A DNA stretch of 11,756 bases from Pseudomonadota bacterium (GCA_030608745.1 JAUWDQ010000061.1:1-11756); one strand, 5' to 3'. Shown: positions 1 through 6,531, counted from the first letter of the stretch. Notes: generated by a model from the letters alone, not told the origin. A program made the numbers and translations.

Positions 1-1913
1 ACTACATAATCCACCTTTTTGCTGATGCTCGAGGCCGTTTTTCCCCCAAGAGATTCGACCAAATCCCTAGCCTCATCCCGGGTAAAGGAATCCAAGGCAC
101 CGGTGAAGACAAAGGTGAGGCCTTTTAATTTAGCCATCTCGTCGACTCCTGGCTCAACAATGGCCAGGCCGGCCTCTTGTAACTTCTCCATCACCTCCCG
201 ATTCCTCTGATCCGTGAAGAATCGAACCACGCTCTGGGCGAGCTCCGGTCCTACCTCCATTATAGCCAACAGCTCCTCCTCCGTAACTCGAAAAAAAATG
301 CTAAGCGATTTGAACTCTTTGGCTAAGACCTCCGACAGGTGTTCCCCCACATGGCGAACCCCCAGGCCATAGATAAACTTGGCCAAAGGCTTCTTCTTAC
401 TCCCTTCAATGGCATTGAGGATATTTTGGGCGGACTTATCCGCCATCCTATCCAGGGCAACGAGGTCCTCTTTGGAAAGGCGATAGAGGTCGGATACATT
501 CCTTACCATCCCCTTGTCCACCAATTGGGCAACCAACTTATCCCCCAATCCATCGATATCCATGGCGCGCTTTGATGCGAAGTGTTTGATCCTACCCTTG
601 AGTTGAGCGGGACACGACAGGCCTATGCACCGGTGTGCCGCCTCATTTTCAAGGCGAACCACCTCAGCTCCGCATACGCGACATCTATCGGGAATGTGAT
701 ACCTCCTTTCACCCCCGGTCCTCTTGGATTCCACCATCTTGACAACCTCGGGAATGACGTCTCCCGCCCTTTGAACGATCACGGTATCCCCTATTCGAAT
801 ATCTTTCTTATCTATTTCATCCTGGTTATGCAGGGTTGCCCTGCTAATCTCAATACCCCCCACCCTCACCGGCTCCAAAATCGCCACCGGCGTGATGGCT
901 CCGGTCCTGCCCACTTGGGCAATGATATCCAAGACCCTGGTCGTCTCCTGTTTCGGTCTAAATTTGTAAGCCAAAGCCCAACGGGGATTCCGGGAGATCA
1001 CCCCCAATCTAGATTGAAGATCGAGATCGTCCACCTTTATGACAACCCCATCGATTTCATAGGGCAATGACTCCCTTTGTTGAGAAATTTCATTGTAATA
1101 TCCGATGGCTTCGTCGATATCTTGACACTGCCTCGCCAAGGGGTTAGCCCGAAGCCCCCAATGGGGAAGGGTATTGAGAAACTGCCAATGCATCGTAAAG
1201 GTATGTCCCACAACTTCTCCCAGGCCATAGAAGAAGATATTTAAAGGCCTCCCTGCCGTAATACTGGGATCCAGTTGTCTTAAAGAGCCAGCAGCTGCAT
1301 TCCTCGGATTTGCAAATAAGGGTTCGCCCAAAGCCTCACGCTTCTTGTTCAATTCCTTGAACCCTTTGATCTCCATATAGACCTCTCCCCTGACTTCAAG
1401 CCGCTCAGGAACGGGGATCTCTTTTCCTATGAGGGTCAGGGGAATACTCTTTATGGTCCGCAAGTTTTGGGTGATATTTTCGCCGTTAACCCCATCTCCG
1501 CGGGTCGATCCGACGACAAAATTCCCCCTCTCATAGAGCAACTCCACGGCCAAGCCATCCAACTTGGGCTCGGTGACGTACGTAATATCTCCATCCATTC
1601 CCAAGAATCGTTTCACCCTCTGATCGAATTCCCTCACTTCGATTTCGTTCTGCCCGTTGGCTAAACTGAGCATGGGGATGGTATGGGTTACCGCCTCGAA
1701 CTCCTCCAAAGGGGGAGCACCAACCCGTTGGGTCGGGGAATTGGGATCGTAGAGTTCGGGATAATCCGCCTCCAGCTTCTCCAACTCCCTCATCATAGCA
1801 TCATAGTCAGCATCGGAAATCTCGGGGTTGCCTAATACATAGTATCGATAGTTGTGATATTCGATAGCTTCCCGGAGTCGCTTGGCCCTTCGATTTATCG
1901 CATCTGTTGCCAT
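1..1913 (-). CDS. ligA: NAD-dependent DNA ligase LigA (3' end cut by window edge)
   Basis: LigA seals nicks between Okazaki fragments and in repaired DNA, using NAD+ to adenylate an active-site lysine. The frame is open without a stop from ATG 1913 to the left edge, giving 637 full codons against a usual length near 670, so only the end of the BRCT domain is missing. Visible in order: an N-terminal Ia region (YYVLGNPEISDADYD), the adenylation motif KLDG with the nucleophile Lys117, the OB fold, a four-cysteine zinc finger (Cys411, Cys414, Cys429, Cys434), helix-hairpin-helix repeats (DIDGLGDKLV and later), and a BRCT domain from about residue 593 (LKGLTFVFTGAL). The zinc cysteines and the lysine sit within a few residues of their E. 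coli positions. The start is supported by AGAGGA seven bases upstream (+ strand 1921-1926). The gene diverges from the mraZ operon across a 916-bp gap. No frameshift or missing catalytic residue was seen. Confidence 0.97.
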   Translation of the reverse strand, partial: MATDAINRRAKRLREAIEYHNYRYYVLGNPEISDADYDAMMRELEKLEADYPELYDPNSPTQRVGAPPLEEFEAVTHTIPMLSLANGQNEIEVREFDQRVKRFLGMDGDITYVTEPKLDGLAVELLYERGNFVVGSTRGDGVNGENITQNLRTIKSIPLTLIGKEIPVPERLEVRGEVYMEIKGFKELNKKREALGEPLFANPRNAAAGSLRQLDPSITAGRPLNIFFYGLGEVVGHTFTMHWQFLNTLPHWGLRANPLARQCQDIDEAIGYYNEISQQRESLPYEIDGVVIKVDDLDLQSRLGVISRNPRWALAYKFRPKQETTRVLDIIAQVGRTGAITPVAILEPVRVGGIEISRATLHNQDEIDKKDIRIGDTVIVQRAGDVIPEVVKMVESKRTGGERRYHIPDRCRVCGAEVVRLENEAAHRCIGLSCPAQLKGRIKHFASKRAMDIDGLGDKLVAQLVDKGMVRNVSDLYRLSKEDLVALDRMADKSAQNILNAIEGSKKKPLAKFIYGLGVRHVGEHLSEVLAKEFKSLSIFFRVTEEELLAIMEVGPELAQSVVRFFTDQRNREVMEKLQEAGLAIVEPGVDEMAKLKGLTFVFTGALDSFTRDEARDLVESLGGKTASSISKKVDYV

Positions 1914-1940
1914 AGAGCTATCCTCTGGAGTTTCTTCATC

Positions 1941-1970
1941 TTTACAGGGGGTATTTTTCTAACCTGTTAA
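1941..1970 (-). promoter_or_regulatory. Possible ligA promoter (weak match)
   Basis: Read on the - strand, TTAACA (1970-1965) is followed after 18 bases by TGTAAA (1946-1941), about 28 bases upstream of the ligA start codon. The -35 match is fair and the -10 match is poor, so this is only the best local candidate for a sigma-70-type promoter. Confidence 0.3.
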
Positions 1971-1995
1971 TCACCTGGGAACTCAGGACTTTGCC

Positions 1996-2017
1996 CCAGT
2001 TGGAACACCCCAACTGG
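1996..2017. repeat. Perfect 8-bp hairpin CCAGTTGG/CCAACTGG
   Basis: The arms CCAGTTGG (1996-2003) and CCAACTGG (2010-2017) are exact reverse complements around a six-base loop. No T-run follows on either strand, so it does not look like a rho-independent terminator. It lies about 83 bp upstream of the ligA start and touches the octamer repeats that follow. Confidence 0.6.
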
Positions 2018-2117
2018 AAGACTGGAATGATGGGGTAAGGAGAAAAAAATCTGTTGTTTCCGATTTTGGTACACATTATTCCACTATTCCAACAATCCAT
2101 CATTCCAATTCTCCAAA
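2015..2117. repeat. Degenerate octamer repeats in two opposite orientations
   Basis: The right arm has ATTCCA-type units at an exact 8-bp step: 2078 (ATTCCACT), 2086 (ATTCCAAC), 2094 (AATCCATC), 2102 (ATTCCAAT) and a decayed fifth at 2110 (TCTCCAAA). The left arm has the complementary unit TGGAA at 2015 and 2023, also 8 bp apart. The two arms share an exact 11-bp inverted repeat, TGGAATGATGG (2023-2033) and CCATCATTCCA (2097-2107). Similar low-complexity ATTCCA spacers occur, to my memory, between genes in Desulfobacterota genomes. No coding function is likely. Confidence 0.6.
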
Positions 2118-2124
2118 AGATTAC

Positions 2125-2153
2125 GCTTAGGGACAACGGTGTTCTGCCTAAGC
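2125..2153. repeat. Stem-loop, 7-bp outer stem
   Basis: GCTTAGG (2125-2131) pairs exactly with CCTAAGC (2147-2153). The inner part can add AAC/GTT (2135-2137 with 2141-2143) around a GGT loop after two mismatches. A 13-base near-palindrome, CAGGAAATTCCTG (2155-2167), follows at once. Its function is unknown; there is no T-run, so a simple terminator is unlikely. Confidence 0.45.
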
Positions 2154-2190
2154 TCAGGAAATTCCTGGATTATCCTTTATTTATCATTCT

Positions 2191-2441
2191 TGATGTCATT
2201 GTAAAAAGGCGAAATCAGACGGCAAAGAAAAAAGATCCAGATGCAAGGCGCGCAAATCCTGAGGAATGAGGCGTACATAGAAGTACGCTGCAATGATTTA
2301 CCCTGTTAAATATTTTCTTTGTTTGATGTTACTGTTTTCAAGCAACTCCTATATCCCATATCTCTTGATATGGCTGCCTTCAATTTAACAGGGCAGGGGA
2401 TGAAGCGCAACGCAGCAGATTGACTTTTTACGAAGCCGTCA
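2191..2441. mobile_element. MITE-like intergenic repeat, apparently interrupted
   Basis: The ends form an imperfect inverted repeat: TGATGTCATTGTAAAAAG (2191-2208) matches the reverse complement of 2424-2441 at 14 of 18 positions, with GTAAAAAG/CTTTTTAC exact. Between the ends are purine-rich sequence, a GGCGCGC stretch (2248-2254), and a hairpin GCGTAC/GTACGC (2271-2276 and 2283-2288). The text from about 2394 to 2441 (GATGAAGCGCAACGCAGCAG and onward to CGAAGCCGTC) resembles a dispersed non-coding repeat that I remember from Desulfobacterota genomes; this was not checked by a search. Without the inner segment 2301-2393 the element would be about 158 bp. It has no transposase and would have to be moved in trans, if it is mobile at all. 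Confidence 0.5.
2301..2393. repeat. 93-bp segment with exact 11-bp inverted ends inside the MITE-like repeat
   Basis: CCCTGTTAAAT (2301-2311) and ATTTAACAGGG (2383-2393) are exact reverse complements. The interior holds a tight hairpin CCATATC/GATATGG (2356-2362 and 2367-2373, loop TCTT). The segment is AT-rich and splits the larger repeat. I see no clear target-site duplication at 2300/2394, so it may be an inserted element or simply a variable arm of the larger repeat. It is too short to encode a protein. Confidence 0.5.
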
Positions 2442-2461
2442 TTCTTCGGTATTGTAAATCG

Positions 2462-2486
2462 GGGAGGGTTGCTTGTCAATCTTCCC
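2462..2486 (+). other. 10-bp stem-loop readable as + strand RNA
   Basis: GGGAGGGTTG (2462-2471) pairs with CAATCTTCCC (2477-2486) over ten positions, including two G-U pairs, around a five-base loop. The G-U pairs mean the fold works as RNA only on the + strand; the - strand copy would have A-C mismatches. No T-run follows. It could be part of a repeat or of a small RNA, and nothing decides between them. Confidence 0.35.
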
Positions 2487-2515
2487 TGAATCGGGTTATC
2501 TGGCTGAGCATCCCC

Positions 2516-2540
2516 TTTTCCGCCTCCCTTTTTCGGAAAA
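2516..2540. other. 7-bp hairpin TTTTCCG/CGGAAAA
   Basis: TTTTCCG (2516-2522) and CGGAAAA (2534-2540) are exact reverse complements around an 11-base pyrimidine loop. It lies just downstream of the previous stem-loop. Terminator function is doubtful because no T-run follows the stem. Confidence 0.3.
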
Positions 2541-2727
2541 TCCAAGGCGAAGCAGGGATGATAATATCGTTATTTTCCTTTTTATTTAGATAGTTAAATA
2601 AGGTTTCTGATAATTTATTTGATTTTGATACATTAATTGGTGGTAATCATTGATATTTTCCGTTTTTGATGCCTTTTGTGCGCCTAGCTTCCTACGAATA
2701 CAAAAACTATAAAGATTCTAGTTAGTT

Positions 2728-2777
2728 ATAAAATTTTAAAATTTTCCCTTGACAAATGAAAATTTAAAGTCTAATAA
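2728..2777 (+). promoter_or_regulatory. mraZ (dcw operon) promoter, sigma-70 type
   Basis: TTGACA (2749-2754) is a perfect -35 box, followed after 17 bases by TAATAA (2772-2777) as the -10. Immediately upstream, 2728-2745 is a pure A/T tract (ATAAAATTTTAAAATTTT), resembling an UP element for the RNA polymerase alpha subunits. Transcription would start near 2784, just before the first MraZ box. This is the only strong promoter I see for the whole + strand operon. Confidence 0.75.
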
Positions 2778-2782
2778 TAAGA

Positions 2783-2810
2783 AAAGTGGGATAAAGTGGT
2801 AAAAAGTGGT
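2783..2810 (+). promoter_or_regulatory. MraZ operator: three AAAGTGG boxes at 10-bp spacing
   Basis: AAAGTGG occurs three times in exact register at 2783-2789, 2793-2799 and 2803-2809, one helical turn apart and so on the same DNA face. In E. coli and Mycoplasma, MraZ binds short GTGG/TGGG-type direct repeats at this spacing in front of its own gene. Here the boxes lie just downstream of the predicted transcription start and upstream of the mraZ ribosome binding site, a position suited to autorepression. That MraZ binds here is inference from family knowledge. Confidence 0.8.
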
Positions 2811-2815
2811 AGAAA

Positions 2816-2822
2816 AAGGGGA
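2816..2822 (+). promoter_or_regulatory. mraZ ribosome binding site
   Basis: AAGGGGA ends seven bases before ATG 2830. It supports that codon over the in-frame GTG at 2806, which lies inside the third MraZ box and has no Shine-Dalgarno sequence. Confidence 0.6.
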
Positions 2823-2829
2823 ACCCACC

Positions 2830-3270
2830 ATGTTCAGGGGCAGACATGAACATACTATCGACCCAAAGGGGAGGGTGAGTATACCTGCCAAATTTCGGGA
2901 CGTTCTGGGCAAAAAGTACGACGACCGGCTCGTTATCACCAATTTCGACGGATGTTTGGTAGCTTACCCTTATGAGGAATGGATTCAACTGGAGGAAAAG
3001 GCCAGTTCGCTGTCGATGGTGAAGAAAGAGACACGGGCTTTTATGAGATTCTTCTATTCCAGCGCCATCGAGTGCACGCTGGACAAACAGGGAAGGATTC
3101 TCGTCCCTCAAACCCTAAGGGAATACGCAGATCTGGATAAGGAAGTCGTTTTGGTGGGACAGTTGAGGAAGATCGAGATCTGGTCGAAGAAGAGGTGGAG
3201 CGAGGAGATTGTTAAGGCCCATGAGAACTTTGATCAGATTAGCGACGTCCTTTCCGAATTGGGCCTTTGA
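2830..3270 (+). CDS. mraZ: Transcriptional regulator MraZ
   Basis: MraZ is the conserved first gene of dcw clusters, a DNA-binding protein that represses its own operon in E. coli. The 146-residue product has the usual length and two SpoVT/AbrB-like half domains: the first with DPKGR (residues 11-15) followed by VSIPAKFR, the second with DKQGR (residues 85-89) followed by ILVPQTLR. The start was placed at ATG 2830 because the family begins MFRGR.H.IDPKGR and because AAGGGGA lies seven bases upstream; the GTG at 2806 would add eight residues and overlap the operator. The gene follows the strong promoter and the triple box, so autoregulation is likely. rsmH follows after 44 bases. Confidence 0.96.
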   Translation: MFRGRHEHTIDPKGRVSIPAKFRDVLGKKYDDRLVITNFDGCLVAYPYEEWIQLEEKASSLSMVKKETRAFMRFFYSSAIECTLDKQGRILVPQTLREYADLDKEVVLVGQLRKIEIWSKKRWSEEIVKAHENFDQISDVLSELGL

Positions 3271-3314
3271 GCGAATTCATAAGGGCATGGGGTCAGAAAT
3301 AGGATAGCCAAGAT

Positions 3315-4202
3315 ATGACCTATGAACATTTCCCCGTGCTGGCAGAAGAGGTTATAGAATTTCTCGACCCACATCCCCATGGGATATATGTCGATGGTAC
3401 CCTGGGTGGTGCAGGCCATGCCCTCAAGATTCTGGAACGAAGCTCACCGACGGGTCGGCTCATCGGTATCGATCGGGATGAAGAGGCCATCGAGGAGGCC
3501 CGAAAAAGGCTAAAACCATATGAAGCAAGAACCACCATCATTCATGGAAATTTCTCCGACCTGGGGGAGATATTGAGGGAACTGAAGATTGGCAAGGTAG
3601 ATGCCATATTATTGGACTTGGGGGTTTCATATCAGCAATTGATCGATGGAAAGAGGGGATTCAGCTTTCAATCAGAGGGTCCCTTGGATATGAGGATGGA
3701 TCGAACGGGGGGAAAACCTGCATCAAAACTGGTCAATACCCTCTCCCAAGGGGAACTGGAGGGAATCCTCCGGATGTATGGGGAAGGAAGATGGGCGAGG
3801 AGAATTGCCAGGGCCATCGTGAGGCATCGCCAAAAAACCCCCATTGCCACCACGAGCCAGCTGAGGGATATCATTTCCTCGGCCGTGTTGAAGCCACCAC
3901 GTCGTATCCACCCCGCTACAAAAGCCTTTCAGGCGATCAGAATAGCGGTAAACGACGAGCTCAACAACTTGGAGAAGGTAATCCGTGATGGTATCCCCCT
4001 GGTGAAGAGCGGGGGACGACTCTGTATCATATCCTTTCATTCCCTGGAGGACCGAATCGTTAAAACGACCTTTCGGCAACACGAAAGGTCCCCGCAGTTA
4101 ATAACTATTATCACCAAAAAACCTATCTGCTCCTCAAAAGGAGAAGTTTCGGCAAATCCCCGGGCCAGGAGCGCCAAACTCAGGGTTGCGGAAAGGGTTT
4201 GA
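3315..4202 (+). CDS. rsmH: 16S rRNA (cytosine1402-N4)-methyltransferase RsmH (MraW)
   Basis: RsmH uses S-adenosylmethionine to methylate N4 of C1402 in the decoding centre of 16S rRNA, in the cytoplasm. The 295-residue product is slightly shorter than the 313 of E. coli. Family blocks seen are the SAM-binding loop DGTLGGAGH (residues 27-35), LLDLGVSYQQL with RGFSF and PLDMRMD (about residues 99-129), the PATKAFQAIRIAVNDEL block, IISFHSLEDRIVK, and the terminal NPRARSAKLRVAER signature. The serine-tyrosine in LGVSY, where many homologues have SS, is a mild substitution. ATG 3315 is preceded by AGGA at 3301-3304, and the protein begins in the family manner (HFPVLAEEV). The stop at 4202 is one base from the ftsL ATG, so the two are translationally linked. 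Confidence 0.96.
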   Translation: MTYEHFPVLAEEVIEFLDPHPHGIYVDGTLGGAGHALKILERSSPTGRLIGIDRDEEAIEEARKRLKPYEARTTIIHGNFSDLGEILRELKIGKVDAILLDLGVSYQQLIDGKRGFSFQSEGPLDMRMDRTGGKPASKLVNTLSQGELEGILRMYGEGRWARRIARAIVRHRQKTPIATTSQLRDIISSAVLKPPRRIHPATKAFQAIRIAVNDELNNLEKVIRDGIPLVKSGGRLCIISFHSLEDRIVKTTFRQHERSPQLITIITKKPICSSKGEVSANPRARSAKLRVAERV

Positions 4203-4203
4203 A

Positions 4204-4551
4204 ATGAACAGGATGATTCTTCCCTCACCGATGGCCTTTCTCACAAAGGGGATGGTAATTCCGGAAAAGGTTAAGGCCAGAGGAAGGGCCAGCGGCCTTC
4301 TTGCATTTTGCATCATCATAGCCGCCCTAATAGCCGGTTCCCTCTTCTACGTCTGGTCTCGGGTCCTGGTGATCAACCTGGGATACGACCTCTCGGAAGC
4401 CATGGAGGTGCATTGGAAGTTGGTTCAGGATAATAAGGAATTACAGATCGAGATAGCCAGCCTCAAATCCCTGGCAAGGATCGAACGGATTGCCCAGGAG
4501 GAGCTGGACATGGAGAAACCCCTCCCCGGGCAGATTATCTTGATGAAATGA
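4204..4551 (+). CDS. ftsL: Cell division protein FtsL
   Basis: FtsL is a small bitopic membrane protein of the divisome; with FtsB and FtsQ it activates septal synthesis by FtsW and FtsI. The 115-residue product has a basic cytoplasmic N-terminus, one membrane helix at about residues 31-51 (LLAFCIIIAALIAGSLFYVW), then a periplasmic coiled-coil-like segment (about residues 58-100, rich in Leu, Glu and Lys). Sequence conservation in FtsL is poor, so the call rests on this topology, the size and the position between rsmH and ftsI. ATG 4204 was chosen because GAAAGGG (4191-4197) lies six bases upstream and the start abuts the rsmH stop; a TTG at 4186 would extend it by six residues into rsmH. The end overlaps ftsI by an ATGA. 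Confidence 0.85.
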   Translation: MNRMILPSPMAFLTKGMVIPEKVKARGRASGLLAFCIIIAALIAGSLFYVWSRVLVINLGYDLSEAMEVHWKLVQDNKELQIEIASLKSLARIERIAQEELDMEKPLPGQIILMK

Positions 4552-6512
4552 GACGAAAATCCATAAATTGGACAAGAGCTCGTATATTCATTGTATTTGT
4601 CCTCCTTTTTCTCTGCTTTCCCTTTATCTTCCTCCGGATTGTTCAGCTCCAGCTCGTAAAGAAGGACGAGCTCTCACGATTGGCATCGAAGCAGCATCAG
4701 AGCATAATCACCTTCATTCCCAAAAGGGGAACCATTTATGATTTTAAGGGAAACAATTTGGCCGTGAGCATTGATGTAGATTCGGTCTACGCAAGGCCCC
4801 CTGAGGTAAAAAACCCATCTCAAACAGCCAAAAAGCTTGCCAATATCCTCGATCTCAATAAGGGCGCCTTGATAAAAAAGTTGAAAACGAAAAAGGGCTT
4901 CGTCTGGGTGAAGAGGAAAGTCACGCCAAAACAGACGACCCGGATCAAGGAGTCCGGACTCAAAGGCATACACTTCGTGAAGGAGAGCAGACGTTTCTAT
5001 CCCCATTCCCATTTAGCCGCTCATCTCGTCGGATTTGTGGGGATAGACTCAAAAGGCCTAGAGGGTATAGAGGCTAAATACGATGGCATCCTCTCGGGGA
5101 ACGCGACGCGACTCATACTGGGGAGGGATGCCTTTGGAAGAGAAATTATTACGGAGATCCCAATCCCGGGAAAATCGCCTGAGAATTACAACCTCTACTT
5201 GACCATTGACACAAACATTCAATACATCGTGGAGAAGGAATTGAAGCGGGCCGTGGAAGGACAAGGGGCGAAAAAGGGGATGGGTGTCGTTATGGACCCC
5301 GGCACTGGTAAAATCTTAGCTATGGCCAATTACCCCTCCTTTAACCCCAATCGATTTGGGGATACTTCCCCAAAGACGTGGAGAAATAGGGTGGTTACTG
5401 ATGTCTTTGAACCCGGCTCCGTTTTTAAGGTATTCCTGACTTCGACCGCCCTCGAGGAGAAGGTGGCCAAAAGACACGATATCTTCTTCTGCGAAAATGG
5501 GGCCTACGTCCTTTCGGGAAAAACCATCCGCGATGTAAAAAAATATGGGTGGCTCAGCCTTGAACATATCATCAAGTATTCCAGCAATATAGGCGCGGTG
5601 AAGATCGCTGAACGGGTAGGAAGGAAGAAATTTTATCAGTACATTAGGGGATTTGGCTTTGGCCATAAGACGGGTATCGATCTACCCGGCGAAGCCATGG
5701 GGATCATTAGGCGTCCCAAAACGTGGTCCAAGGTCGCCTTGGGAAACATCGCCTTTGGGCAAGGAATCGCCGCAACATCCATTCAACTCATAACCGCCAC
5801 ATCCGCCATCGCCAACGGGGGAAAACTGCTGAGGCCCTATGTGGTCGATAGGATCGTCGATTCGAAAGGAAAAATGATAAGCCAATCCCATCCCGTAATC
5901 ATCAGGCGTGTGTTGTCCGAAGAGGTGGCTGAAATAATGACCTCTATCCTCACAGGCGTTGTGAGAAAAGGGGGGACTGGTACGAGGGCAGCCCTGTCAT
6001 ATTATGAGGCTGCGGGAAAAACGGGAACGGCCCAGAAGGTTGATAGCCTCGTGGGAGGCTACTACGAGGACCGATTCATCAGCACCTTCGTGGGTTATGT
6101 GCCCAGCAATCAGCCGCGTCTGGTTATTCTTGTGGTAATCGATGAACCGCAGGGGATCCCCTATGGGGGAAGGGTAGCTGGGCCCGTCTTCAAGAATATC
6201 GCCGAGCGATCGCTCCAGTATCTCAATATCCCCTCAACAAGAGGACCTATCTTGGCCAAGGCCTCGACAAAGAAAACAACTTGGCGGCCCCTGAAAAAGA
6301 CCGCCCGTGAAGCGATGTATCGGGGGAAACCTTCGAGGAGGATGCCCGATCTTAGGAGATTGAGTATACGTGCCGCCTTAAATAGGGTAAGGGATTTGGA
6401 GTTATTGGTTGCGGTTTCGGGTAGCGGGAGAATGGTCCATCAACGCCCCAGGCCGGGGACAATAGTGGAAAAGGGAAACGCCTGTTTTCTCACCTTTAGG
6501 CCGGATTCTTGA
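4548..6512 (+). CDS. ftsI: Septal peptidoglycan transpeptidase FtsI (PBP3 class) with C-terminal PASTA domain
   Basis: This is a class B penicillin-binding protein, the beta-lactam-sensitive transpeptidase that cross-links septal peptidoglycan, paired with FtsW. The 654-residue product has a membrane anchor at about residues 13-29, a dimerisation region beginning near RGTIYDFKG, and a transpeptidase domain with all three active-site motifs: SVFK (Ser291, Lys294), SSN (Ser345, Asn347) and KTG (Lys491-Gly493). After a basic linker, residues 599-654 (MPDLRRLSIRAALNRV to the end) form one PASTA domain, the module known to contact muropeptide or beta-lactams in other proteins. E. coli FtsI (588 residues) lacks it; Firmicutes SpoVD has it, and many Desulfobacterota FtsI proteins do too, as I recall. 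The ATG overlaps the ftsL stop as ATGA, so translation is probably coupled. No clear separate Shine-Dalgarno sequence was seen. Confidence 0.95.
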   Translation: MRRKSINWTRARIFIVFVLLFLCFPFIFLRIVQLQLVKKDELSRLASKQHQSIITFIPKRGTIYDFKGNNLAVSIDVDSVYARPPEVKNPSQTAKKLANILDLNKGALIKKLKTKKGFVWVKRKVTPKQTTRIKESGLKGIHFVKESRRFYPHSHLAAHLVGFVGIDSKGLEGIEAKYDGILSGNATRLILGRDAFGREIITEIPIPGKSPENYNLYLTIDTNIQYIVEKELKRAVEGQGAKKGMGVVMDPGTGKILAMANYPSFNPNRFGDTSPKTWRNRVVTDVFEPGSVFKVFLTSTALEEKVAKRHDIFFCENGAYVLSGKTIRDVKKYGWLSLEHIIKYSSNIGAVKIAERVGRKKFYQYIRGFGFGHKTGIDLPGEAMGIIRRPKTWSKVALGNIAFGQGIAATSIQLITATSAIANGGKLLRPYVVDRIVDSKGKMISQSHPVIIRRVLSEEVAEIMTSILTGVVRKGGTGTRAALSYYEAAGKTGTAQKVDSLVGGYYEDRFISTFVGYVPSNQPRLVILVVIDEPQGIPYGGRVAGPVFKNIAERSLQYLNIPSTRGPILAKASTKKTTWRPLKKTAREAMYRGKPSRRMPDLRRLSIRAALNRVRDLELLVAVSGSGRMVHQRPRPGTIVEKGNACFLTFRPDS

Positions 6513-6531
6513 GACCATGGGATAAATATCG

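Larger units (their letters stand above)
1914..2829. other. Divergent ligA/mraZ intergenic region, no convincing gene
   Basis: This 916-bp stretch separates the two divergent start codons. Its short open frames on both strands show no recognisable domain, no good ribosome binding site and no neighbour support. From left to right it holds a possible ligA promoter, octamer repeats and hairpins (1996-2153), a MITE-like repeat with an apparent insertion (2191-2441), two hairpins (2462-2540), an AT-rich stretch (about 2560-2748) and the mraZ promoter with its operator. The AT-rich stretch contains a weak 7-bp AT hairpin (arms 2582-2588 and 2595-2601) and nothing else I can name. The base composition of that stretch is clearly more AT-rich than the flanking genes. 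Confidence 0.8.

Noticed and set aside
582..1070. 162-codon open frame on the + strand
   Set aside because: It lies wholly inside ligA on the opposite strand. The ligA frame carries the motifs and this one shows no domain.
1996..2017. Rho-independent terminator
   Set aside because: The hairpin is perfect but neither strand has a T-run after it, and both flanking genes start, rather than end, at this region.
2078..2117. CRISPR array
   Set aside because: The repeat unit is only 8 bp with no spacers, and no cas gene is present.
1942..2136. 64-codon open frame on the - strand upstream of ligA
   Set aside because: It covers the octamer repeats and hairpins, has no domain, and ends within the probable ligA promoter.
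2054..2269. 71-codon open frame on the + strand in the intergenic region
   Set aside because: It is read through the ATTCCA octamers and the left arm of the repeat. The composition is repeat-driven.
2306..2545. 79-codon open frame on the - strand in the intergenic region
   Set aside because: It runs through the repeat arms, so its peptide is translated repeat. There is no credible ribosome binding site or domain.
2806..2829. Longer mraZ start at GTG 2806
   Set aside because: It would overlap the third MraZ box and lacks a Shine-Dalgarno sequence. ATG 2830 fits the family N-terminus and has AAGGGGA upstream.
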